Assembly: GCF_023053635.1 (NCBI RefSeq)
Contig: NC_086182.1
Coordinates: 4,923,001 to 4,987,000, forward strand
Origin: Elgaria multicarinata webbii
Taxonomy: Eukaryota; Chordata; Lepidosauria; Squamata; Anguidae
DNA: 64,000 bases
Direction: 5' to 3'
The position numbers were made by a program, and so were the translations under genes. The notes below the pieces were generated by a model, which saw only the letters and a program-made list of their open reading frames with translations, was not told where the DNA came from and did no database searches. Below are positions 1 to 8,873 of the stretch, one piece after another (position 1 is the first letter of the stretch; every line of letters begins with the position of its first letter).

Positions 1-141
1 TCCCACACTAGAGGCCTTCAAGAGGCAGCTGGACAACCCTCTGTCAGGGATGCTTTAGGGTGGATTCCTGCATTGAGCAGGGGGTTGGACTCGATGGCCT
101 CGTGGGCCCCTTCCAACTCTGCTATTCTATGATTCTATGAT
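1..141 (+). repeat. CR1 LINE, 3' end fragment
   Basis: It begins CCCACACTAGAGGCCTTCAA and ends in the CR1-type tail ATTCTATGATTCTATGA. The same 3' terminus recurs at least six more times in this window. The fragment is cut by the window edge. Confidence 0.85.
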
Positions 142-280
142 CTCAGGGACAACCGCGAAATCCCCTATCCAGACAGGGAGAAAGTTCCTTCTACACTCTT
201 ATCTCTGTGTCCGGTCATGGGTGTGCGTGCGTGAAAAAAAGTAAAGAAATACCGGCGTCTGATTGGACACCACCACCATC

Positions 281-720
281 ATCATCGTCTGCCGCGGGGC
301 TTCCTGGGAGCTGTAGTGCGCCTGCCTTGCCTGGCCAAGCGCTGATGCATCGCTAAGGCTGCAGGGAGCGACGCGCAGCTGGAGCCGCGGACAGCTGTTG
401 GGCAGCCCGGCTGGGGAGCCTCTCGCTGCCGCCGCCTCCTCCTCCTCCAACGGTCTGGAGGTATTTGTGGAGCAGCAGCAGCTGCAGCATGTGTGGGACC
501 CCCCCCCCCTCCTCCCCATCCCGTCTGCAGGGCTGGGACCCGTGCAAAGGCGGCCAGGTTTGATTTGGAGGCTCGGGGGCGCCCCCCCCCCCAATCTTTC
601 TGGGGTTTCTGCAGGAGAAGAGCCCCTTCCTGCTGGGCTTGAGAGGAGGATTCCCGCACGCACACAGCCCCAGAAAAGACAGGCATCTGCCCTGCACAGG
701 CTGATTTATATGTCATGACT
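281..720. promoter_or_regulatory. GC-rich, CpG-containing candidate promoter
   Basis: This block is clearly richer in G, C and CpG than its surroundings, with poly-C runs at about 499 and 587. At 300-318, read on the minus strand, is ACTACAGCTCCCAGGAAG. It fits the vertebrate promoter motif ACTAYRNNNCCCR that is bound by ZNF143-type factors. It could be the FAHD2A promoter with a first non-coding exon, leaving an 8-kb 5' UTR intron, or a promoter of a gene to the left. No conserved protein is encoded here. Confidence 0.4.
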
Positions 721-854
721 TACAGTAGAAGCAGGGCTCAGAGAAGTGGGGCAAATTGTAGTCAGGGGAGCTGCGCGTCTGATCAGTTTGCCGTCCAACA
801 GCTGCTAACTCTCGACCCGCTGCACTCACTTTTTTTTGTTTATTTATTTATTAC

Positions 855-1905
855 ATAGAATCATAGAATAGCAGAGTTGGAAGGGGCCTACAAGGCCATC
901 GAGTCCAACCCCCTGCTCAGTGCAGGAATCCACCCTAAAGCATCCCCGACAGATGGTTGTCCAGCTGCCTCTTGAAGGCCTCTAGTGTGGAGAGCCCACA
1001 ACCTCCCTAGGTAACTGATTCCATTGTCGTACTGCTCTAACAGTCAGGACGTTTTTCCTGATGTCCAGCTGGAATCTGGCTTCCTGTAACTTGAGCCCGT
1101 TATTCTGTGTCCTGCACTCTGGGAGGATCGAGAAGAGATCCTGGCCCTCCTCTGTGTGACAACCTTTTAAGTATTTGAAGAGTGCTATCATATAACCCCT
1201 CAATCTTCTCTTCTCCAGGCTAGACATGCCCAGTTCTTTCCGTCTCTCTTCATAGGGCTTTGTTTCCAGACCCCTGATCATCCTGCTTGCCCTCCTCTGA
1301 ACACGCTCCAGCTTGTCTGCCTCCTTCTTGAATTGTGGAGCCCAGAACTGGACACAATACTCTAGATTTGGCCTAACCAGAGCCGAATAGAGAGGAACCA
1401 GTACCTCACGCGATTTGGAAGCTATACTTCTATTAATGCAGCCCAAAATAGCATTTGCCTTTCTTGCAGCCATATCACACTGTTGGCTCATATTCAGCTT
1501 GCGATCTACAACAATTCCAAGATCCTTCTCATTTGTAGTATTGCTGAGCCAAGTATCCCCCATCTTGTAACTGTGCATTTGGTTTCTATTTCCTAGATGT
1601 AGAACTTGGCCTTTATCCCTATTAAATTTCGTTCTGTTGTTTTCAGCCCAGCACTCCAGCCTATCAAGATTGCTTTGAAGTTTTTTTCTGTCTTCTGGGG
1701 TATTAGCTATTCCACCCAATTTTGTGTCATCTGCAAATTTGATCAGCGTTCCCTGTACCAACTCCTCCAAATCATTAATAAAAATGTTGAAGAGCACTGG
1801 GCCCAGGACTGAGCCCTGCGGCACCCCACTCGTTGCCTCTCCCCAATTTGAGAAGGTTCCATTGATAAGTACGCTTTGAGTCCGATTCTGTAGCCAACTG
1901 TGCCT
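855..1905 (-). mobile_element. CR1 LINE, 5'-truncated, reverse transcriptase C-terminal part
   Basis: An open minus-strand frame at 982-1824 encodes the RT palm and thumb: PQGSVLGPVLFNIFINDLEE, FADDTKLGG with the FADD catalytic motif, then the CR1 C-terminal domain ([43 protein letters not shown]). The 3' tail with repeated ATTCTATG lies at about 855-870. The endonuclease and ORF1 are missing, as in most CR1 copies. The long intact frame suggests a fairly recent insertion. Confidence 0.92.
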
Positions 1906-2107
1906 GTTTTCCTACTTAAGGAACTCAAGGTGGCGTACATAATCCCCCCTCCTCTTCTCCATTTTTATCCTCACAACAATAACCCTGTGAGGTGGGTTGG
2001 GCTGAGAGTCTGTGACTGGCCCAAAGTCACCCATGGCCGCGTGGGGACTAGAACCCAGATCTCCTGACTCCCAGTCTGACACTCTAACCACTGCACCACA
2101 CTGGCTT
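1906..2107 (-). repeat. tRNA-derived SINE (squamate type)
   Basis: On the minus strand it starts AGCCAGTGTGGTGCAGTGG, an A box within a tRNA-like head. It continues with a B-box-like GGTTCTAGTCCC, then GTGACTTTGGGCCAGTCAC and a 3' part ending in ACCTTGAGTTCCTTAAG. Related copies are at 4818-5087, 29251-29466 and 32395-32640. Confidence 0.8.
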
Positions 2108-3047
2108 TATCTTTAAACTGGATTCGTACCGGACAGCCTTTCAAATAGAGGACTGTCCTCTCTAAAGTAGTACGCTCTGCATTGCCACGTCCACCAAGGA
2201 CAGGCAGAGGGAGCAGGGCCATTGGCCCGGTAGCCCTTTATCACCCACTTATTCTGCCTAGGGCCTCGGGTCCTGCGAAAGGGGCTTCTAATCCCCTGGA
2301 GTTCCTTTCTGCAAACCCCTGAGCCCTGTGACTGCTCTTCCGCCAGCCAGGGAAAACGTGGCAAGTAAGACTCAGGGGTTGCCATGGCCAGTCAAAAAGA
2401 CATTTCCAACACATTTTGTTTCCTGCCGTCTAGGCAATGTACAAAAAGGCGAAACGTTCTGAGGGCCCCTTCTCTCAGTTCAGTCCCTTGCAGTTTCCCA
2501 AGGTGTTGGGCCTTGCCACTTTGGCCCCATGACTGACCCCGCTAGGTAACCAATAGGCTCTCCCCTACCTGTTAAGCCCCACCCCTGACTTGCCAGGCTC
2601 CACCCCTTGGCGCCTCCCCACTGCACCTCAGGCATCACTGGTCCAAGATACTTTGCTGCCTGAGGCAGACCAGCATCATCACGATGAGAAAAATTAAATT
2701 TCTTAGGCACTTATAAAAAATAAAAGACGAATACTTAAGGTGACTTACAACAAAATTGAAAAAAACAAAAATTTTAAATAGCTAAAAACAATTATTGATA
2801 AAATACTTTGACATCATAAAACAAACATCTCCTCTCCCCACTAAAGTCAAGGGCCCATAGTACTCAAAGTCGGTAAATTTGTTTTGGCACCTGAGGCAGA
2901 GAATCTCACAAGCGCCTTCGCCCCTCCCTGGCAGTAAAAATACAATAACAGATTTAAGGAGTGATCCTATGCATGCTGGCCTGGAGAATGCTGGGACTTT
3001 TTCTGCCTAACGTGTAGAATTGTAGCCGTAATAAGCCGTTTGCTGCC
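2108..3047. other. Intergenic, mostly unclassified
   Basis: No gene is visible. About 2565-2635 there is a short GC-rich repeat segment (CCTGACTTGCCAGGCTCCAC). It recurs inverted near 11615-11680, so it is a dispersed repeat fragment. The rest is AT-rich and not recognisable. Confidence 0.5.
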
Positions 3048-3295
3048 CAGGGCCGGTGTCAGACTATTTTGCACCCTAGGCAAGGCGAGTTACTTGCATC
3101 CCCTCCCCAAAATTGCCAACTTTGATTCAGCCGTTCAAGAAGAGTTTCTGAACTATTATATTTTCGTTTTATTATGTTTTTTCTTAAAACAGCTAATCTG
3201 TATAAAACTGTGGCCCTTTAAGGCCAGTACTGCGCCCCTCTGAGGTCTGCGCCCTGGATGGCTGCCTAGTTGGCCTAATGGTAGCGCCGGCCATG
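3048..3295. mobile_element. Non-autonomous DNA element, hAT-like
   Basis: It starts CAGGGCCGGTGTCAGAC and ends ...GGTAGCGCCGGCCATG, giving imperfect terminal inverted repeats. The flanking 8-mers match at only about 5 of 8 positions, so the copy is old or the ends are slightly misplaced. No coding frame. Confidence 0.5.
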
Positions 3296-3501
3296 GTTGT
3301 GCCAGCCCTAATCTAATGATCTGAGCCTCCAGGGACCTGGTGCCTTTTCATTATCGTATAGGGACCCTTTTTTTCTGAGCGCCTGCAGAGAGTTTTGCTC
3401 ATAGGTCTGTCTAGCTTTACCCCTGAAGTCATTTTTGCATGTCAGGAAAGCTCTTGAAGACACAGGAGCAGGAAAGAGGAGATTCTCTTCCCCCAGATGA
3501 T

Positions 3502-3690
3502 CTGACTGTTAGAGCAGTACGACAATGGAACCAGTGACCTAGGGAGGTTGTGGGCTCTCCCACACTAGAAGCCTTCAAGAGGCAGCTGGGCAACCATCTT
3601 TCGGGGATGCTTTAGGGTGGATTCCTGCATTGAGCAGGGGGTTGGACTCGATGGCCTTGTAGGCCCCTTCCGCTATTCTATGATTCTATG
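3502..3690 (+). repeat. CR1 LINE 3' fragment
   Basis: From TGACTGTTAGAGCAGTACGA to the tail CTATTCTATGATTCTATG. It is the same terminus as at 1-141, in the same orientation. Confidence 0.88.
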
Positions 3691-4817
3691 CTGAGATCAA
3701 AGCTCCTCTTTGGGTGGGAGGGAGGGAGGGGGAGGCACACGGGGCTCTCCCCACCCCCTTCGCCCCCTCTATGAATCCCTGGCAAGCGGCTGGGTGTCTC
3801 TGCTCTCTGTGCTGCTTCGCCTGTCCTTATTCAACGGCGCACGTTCCTCTGTGGAGCTCCTGCTGCCTCTTCCTATCCTTTGCGTCCCCACCTTCTTTAG
3901 TCTCTTTCTTGCAGGGTCCTTCCTCAGGCCCGCCCACGGCATTTCCAACCTTTGGCCTCCAGGTGAAACCCTTCTCTTGCCCGGCTCCTGCACACCCTTC
4001 TGCGGGTGCGTCCCTCAGGGCCTCTCAGCCGAACGTGCGAACGGCCTCTCTTGGGGAGTGCGGTGTTTGAGGTACAAAAAGAAACAATGACCGGAAGCTA
4101 TTCTCATGAGCACGCGGGGCGTTTGTTTCAATGTGCTGCTTCCCCGTTCGTTCGTGCAGCCATAAGCATTTGGCCCGGTTTGCCCACCCAGCAGCTGAGG
4201 CGGTGCCCTTGCACAACGGCCCGCTCCCTCCGTTAGAGCTGCCCGTCGCCCAGCTTAAAGACGTCTTAGAGCACAACCCTCTGCATGTTTATTTGGAAAT
4301 GCCCCTGGGTTCAACAGGGCTTATTCCCTGGTAAGAGGCAATGTGGTTGCTGCCTTAGCTGATGAGTTGCATGGTACAAATGTGAGTCTTCTGGTAGCTG
4401 TGCAGTTTGCGTACGAATCGAATGATCCATTGGATGAAAAAGCAGCCTTTTATGTTCAAGGTGATGTGAACCTGTCAGCCTTCTGCCACGTGGTGCCTTC
4501 TGCCTTTTGAGCTGAATGAGAACCCCGAGTATCATGCTGCCTGGGGATGATGGGGATTACAGTCCAACACAACGAGGTGGTACCAAGTTGGGGATGGCTG
4601 GAGATAAGCACCCACTGCAACAGTTTCTTGGAGCCCCCCCCCCCCCGTCTGATCAGAACTCCTGGGTCCTTGTAAGGCAGAGGACCCAAGAAAGGAGACA
4701 TGCGGTCACCTTGACATCGGCACAGGAAGGGATGATGTTGGTAGATGCACAAGAGACGGAATTGAAAGTGGCCAAATGGGCCAGTATTGCCACCCCCTGG
4801 CAAAGGCAGAAATTGCA
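3691..4817. other. Intergenic, no gene recognised
   Basis: Moderately GC-rich and apparently unique sequence. A short fragment at about 4300-4340 (CTGGGTTCAACAGGGCTTATTCCCTGGTAAG, here described only as the common 'acttactcccaggtaag' repeat type) is an old interspersed repeat. The open frames at 3710-4090 lack any recognisable family. Confidence 0.4.
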
Positions 4818-5087
4818 GTAGAATTTTTAAAATTATTATTATTACCTTTATTATTATTATATTTATGTCCTGCCATTTTTCCTCCAAGGAACCCAAGGCG
4901 ACGTACATAATCCTCCTCCTCCTCCTCTCCACTTTATCCTCACAACAACACCCCTGTGAGGTAGGCTGGGCTGAGAATCTGACTGGCCCAAAGTCACCCG
5001 GTGAGCTTCCATGGCCGAGTGGGAACTAGAACCCGGATCTCCCGACTCCCAGTCCAACACTCTAGCCACTACACCACACTGGCTTTA
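4818..5087 (-). repeat. tRNA-derived SINE with (ATT)n tail
   Basis: The minus strand reads AAAGCCAGTGTGGTGTAGTGG through a B-box-like GGTTCTAGTTCCC to TTCCTTGGAGGAAAAATGGC. It ends in an (ATAAT)n-like tail at 4818-4862. It is fuller than the copy at 1906-2107. Confidence 0.85.
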
Positions 5088-5138
5088 CCCCAGAAATGGG
5101 CAGAAAAGGCCAAGGCAATTGATATTAATTGAGTACCA

Positions 5139-5363
5139 ATTGGTAAGATTTGTGGGTTCCGTGGGAGATTTGTGGAAGAATATTGGAGTATGTTTTTTCT
5201 GGAAGATGGTACAGAATCTACATGTTGCCACGCCCAGAAGTGCTGAAATGGGCGCAGGAGTTGGACATTCAAAATGGCCACCACTTTGTCCCGAAAATTG
5301 ACAGTCTTTCTCTCGTTTATGATGAATGGTTCAGATCAACTGTAACTTTATGCACTTATAACA
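5139..5363 (+). repeat. Unclassified repeat, copy A (right part)
   Basis: It starts TTGGTAAGATTTGTGGGTTC. Order and wording match 6590-6925: GGGAGATTTGTGGA, then GCAGGAG..GACATTCAAAA.GGCC, CCCGAAAATTG.CAGT and ATAACTTTA.TG. The left part of the same unit (CCAAATGGGCCAGTATTGCC) lies at about 4770-4810 beyond the inserted SINE. Confidence 0.55.
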
Positions 5364-5500
5364 GACATCTCCAACCTGGTGATCTCCATATGTGCTGGAC
5401 TACAACACCCAGCATTTCCCAACCAGCCATGCTGACTGGGGGATGCTGGGAGTTGTAGTCCAGCATGCCTGGAAGGCACCAGATTGAGGAAAGGATTTGG
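5364..5500. mobile_element. Palindromic hAT-type MITE
   Basis: Left arm CAACCTGGTGATCTCCATATG..GGACTACAACACCCAGCAT and right arm ATGCTGGGAGTTGTAGTCCA..GGCACCAGATTGAGGAA are mutual inverse complements. The pattern is that of the short foldback elements also at 34482, 37672 and 52205. Confidence 0.7.
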
Positions 5501-6268
5501 TCTAGATTTGGAATGAAAAGGAAAATGCAGAACCTTGGTGATGTGGCCACATTTCTGCACTCTTCCTTTATACATAGCTGTCAAAGTCTGGCTAGAAAAA
5601 TAACCCTGTAGCAGCATCTCTACCTGTCCTCCCTTGATAACCTGGGTGTTGTTGCTGTTACTTGTGTGTTTGTGATAAGCACCGCTATACACGCATGATG
5701 GCGCTGTATCTGCTAGAGATGCCAGAGCTGGGTTCTGAGTTACTTGTTGAGTTTTGCCACGGCCAAACTTAGCAATACCTTCGTGCCCTTCTGGGCTATA
5801 GGAGCAGACGATGCGCTTGAGCCTGAAAGCTGTCCAGGGTCCCACCAGCCTGCACGTGATCCTTCTTAAGTGCACTGGCTATTGCTGCCTTTCAGGCAAT
5901 CAGTGGAATGGAAGAGGGCTTGATAACAGCCTCCCCGCCCCCAGTAACCCTTGCTGGCCTCCCCTGATGGAGAACACCTGCAGCAGAGCCAGGGGGAAGA
6001 GGCAGCCCCCTGCCAGGCTCTGGGGCACAGCCAATTGCCACCTCACCTTAGAGCTATAAAGAGCCCGGTGCGGGAGGGGAAGGTGCACAGCAGCAGCGTT
6101 TGCCTGAGCAGGACTCCTGGATCTCCCCATTAAGGCGGGGAAGGCAAGTAAGACAAAATGTGGCCTCCTTGATAGCCGTGCAGGGAGTGATTGTGTTTGG
6201 GGAGATGCAAAACCGCTGGGAGCCAAATTGGGTAGTATTGCCACACCCTGCCACAGGGTGACATTTAC
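5501..6268. other. Intergenic, no gene recognised
   Basis: No conserved frame. At about 6210-6260 is the left part of unclassified repeat copy B (CCAAATTGGGTAGTATTGCC), matching 4770-4810. Confidence 0.4.
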
Positions 6269-6588
6269 TAGGGTGACCCTACGGAAAGGAGGACAGGGCT
6301 CCTGCATCTTTAACAGTTGCACAGAAAAGGGAATTTCAGCAGGTGTCATTGATATACCTGCAGCACCTGGGGAAATTCCCTTGTCATCACAACCGTTAAA
6401 GCTGCAGGACCCCTGCCCTCTTCACCAGATACAAAAGAAGGCAGGGCTCTTGCAGCTTTAATGGTTGTGATGAAGAGGGAATTTCACCTGGTGCTGCATG
6501 CATACAAAGGACACCTGCTGAAATCCCCCTTTCTGTGCAACTGTTAAAGATGCAGGAGCCCTGTCCTCCTTTCCATAGGTTCACCCTA
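6269..6588. mobile_element. Foldback hAT-type MITE, copy 1
   Basis: Terminal inverted repeats TAGGGTGACCCTACGGAAAG and its near-complement ending GGTTCACCCTA. The two halves are imperfect inverted copies of each other (CCTGCATCTTTAACAGTTG at left, CAACTGTTAAAGATGCAGG at right). The same element occurs at 7102-7420 and 7874-8183. Confidence 0.75.
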
Positions 6589-6589
6589 T

Positions 6590-6925
6590 ATTTGGTAAGA
6601 TATGTTAGTCCGTGGGAAATTTGTGGAGGTTGGTGGCAGTGATGTCAGTGGGGCGGCGACTCCACTCTGGGTTTCAGTCAGAAGCAGTTAGAGCTATTCA
6701 AGGCGCTGAGCCTATTTTCGGGATTGGGTTCAGCACCTGAACAGAATCACCGCCCCGCTGGCATTGGACCCACCAGCCTCCACTGTTCTGATCTATTGTT
6801 TGGAGTCCGCAGGTGTGTTGGGCAGGAGATAAGACGTTCAAAACGGCCCCCACCCTGTCCAGAAAATTGGCAGTATCTCCCTCGTGGCTCAAATCATTAA
6901 TGCTCTATAACTTTAGTGAATGGGA
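6590..6925 (+). repeat. Unclassified repeat, copy B (right part)
   Basis: Starts TTGGTAAGATATGTTAGTCC immediately after the foldback MITE and parallels 5139-5363, with an extra segment in the middle. Function unknown; it looks like an old dispersed or locally duplicated repeat. Confidence 0.5.
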
Positions 6926-7101
6926 ATGATACGTGGACGTGCAAAAATCGGACCATGCAGAGAAATCCAATGGCAACGTGTGACAGGTGTTGCTTCCTTT
7001 GGCATGCAGTGCTTTCTTGGTCTGAGTTGCGCAGTACAGGATCCGCGCATGTGCTGTCAGTGCTTACTTATGTTTGCTCACACCTGCATGTGTTGAGTGG
7101 T

Positions 7102-7420
7102 TGGGGTGACCATATGAAAAGGAGGACAGGGCTAATGTAGCTTTAACAGTTGTAGAGAAAAAGGATTTTCAGCAGGTGTCATTTGTATGCATGCAGCACC
7201 TGGTGAAATTCCCTCTTCATAGCAATAGTTAAAGCTGCAGGTGCCCTGTCCTTTTTCGTATCTGGTCAAGAGGGCAGGACTCCTGCAGCTTTAACTGTTA
7301 TGAGGAAGACAAAATTTCACCAGGTGCTACATGCATTCAAATGACACCTGCAGAAATTCCCTTTTCTATACAACTTTAAAAATACAGGAGCCCTGTCCTC
7401 CTTTTCATATGGTCACCCTA
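7102..7420. mobile_element. Foldback hAT-type MITE, copy 2, exact 8-bp target duplication
   Basis: TIRs TGGGGTGACCATATG and CATATGGTCACCCTA bound a 319-bp internally inverted element. TGAGTGGT occurs at 7094-7101 and again at 7421-7428. The exact 8-bp duplication assigns the family to the hAT type and marks a fairly recent insertion. Confidence 0.85.
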
Positions 7421-7873
7421 TGAGTGGTAATTTCTCAAATATGCATTGCGGACTGACTGGATAAATAAATCAAATTGCATAATTCTTATTAAGCTCTTCA
7501 CTGGCTCGAATGATGCTAGTTGCATCCTCTGCGGTATCGGTGCACAGCCAAATCTTGATTCAGGCCAGCTTCAGGCTGCTATTTTTAAAAGAAACACTGC
7601 AAAAATAAGGACAACTCCCTCCGCCCGCTATCTTTTGCACTTAGCATCTTGACAACTGTTCTTATCAGTCCAAACCTAGACTAGAATTGTAGGGCATAAC
7701 ATTACGGTTAATTTGAGCCAGGAAGCATAAATGAGGGCGATATTGCCAATTTTGGGGACAAGGTTGTGGGCATTTTAAATGTTTGCCTCCTACCCCAACT
7801 TCATCCCTTGTGCAGGTGGTGCCAACATGTGGGTGCTCTTTCCCATGGGGCTGGGATATTATCTAGGGTGACC

Positions 7874-8183
7874 CTATGGAAAGGAGGACAGGGCTCCTGC
7901 AGCTTTAACAGTTGTATAGAAAAGGGAATGTCAGCAGGTGTCCTTTGTATGCCTGCAGCACCTGGTGAAATTCCCTCTTCATCACAAAAGTTAAAGCTGC
8001 AGCAGCCCTGTCCTTTTTCGTATCTGGTCAAGAGGGCAGGGCTCCTGCAGCTTTAACTATTGTGATGAAGAGAGGACTTCACCAGGGGCTGCATGCCTGC
8101 AAATGACACCTGCTGACATTCCCTTTTCTATACAACTGTTAAAGCTGCAGGAGCCCTGTCCTCCTTTTCATACGGTCACCCTA
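7874..8183. mobile_element. Foldback hAT-type MITE, copy 3
   Basis: Begins near TAGGGTGACCCTATGGAAAG (the TAGGG word is at about 7864) and ends CATACGGTCACCCTA. GGATATTA on the left and GGATATTG on the right are a likely target duplication, offset two bases from the TIR ends. It is internally inverted like copies 1 and 2. Confidence 0.75.
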
Positions 8184-8577
8184 CCGGATATTGTAACACA
8201 AATTCCCCTTAGGAAACCAGTTGTTCTCCTCCTATAGCCCTGAATGGAGAAATTATGAGAAACCAGTGAAACACAGACAACAGCGGCCGTCCGCGTGTTC
8301 CCTTGTTGCTGTTCCTGCTGTAGCCCTTGCTCCCTCTGCTCACGCGACCTTCCTCTCCCTAGTGGGACTTTGCTCCCTCTCCTCCTCGCTCGCTCTCGGC
8401 TGAATGCAGCAGATGTTTAACTGTCTTGAAAGCAGCTTCCCCTCCCTGGGTTCTAAAGGCTGGGACAGTGCAGTATTCCCTAGTGGTTGGAGGGTAGGGT
8501 GCCGTTCCTCCTCGAATGGTCCCGCCCCTGCACCCCTGGCCGTTTTCTGAGAGTCCGCGTCCTCTGCTTCCCTGCAG

Positions 8578-8873
8578 GTTTGGATGCCGGCCCCACTGCA
8601 AAGAACCCTTCTAGCGGGTCTCGGGCTGAGCTGGGCACGGCTGGGGAGGAGCCGCGGCTGGAGGCAGTCAGGATCCAGGGGTTTTTCCCACCTGCGCGGG
8701 GCCATGAGGCTGGTCCAGTTCTGCGTCAAGGGGTCACCAGCAGAGCCCCGGATCGGGCTGGAGGAGGAAGATGGAGGCGACGTGATTGATCTGAACGCTT
8801 GTGACCCATCTCTGCCCAGGACCATGCGGGCCTTCCTGGAGGGAGGAGACGCCGCCCTAGCTGTTGCCAAAAG
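8578..8873 (+). CDS. FAHD2A: FAHD2A exon with start codon (coding from 8584)
   Basis: The ATG at 8584 opens a frame running to a GT donor at 8874 (AAAAG|gtaggt). A good acceptor (tgcttccctgcag) ends at 8577, six bases before the ATG, so an upstream non-coding exon is likely, as in the human gene. It encodes residues 1-96 plus two bases of Arg97: the basic presequence, then MRLVQF and [13 protein letters not shown]. The alternative is that transcription starts here, since the GC-rich stretch at 8500-8577 holds a CCCGCCCC box. Confidence 0.9.

Noticed and set aside
982-1824. A host gene of 280 residues
   Set aside because: It is the CR1 reverse transcriptase and C-terminal domain, with the CR1 3' tail directly after it.
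1906-2107. A functional tRNA gene
   Set aside because: Only a tRNA-like head with promoter boxes is present and it continues into a SINE body; several copies occur in the window.
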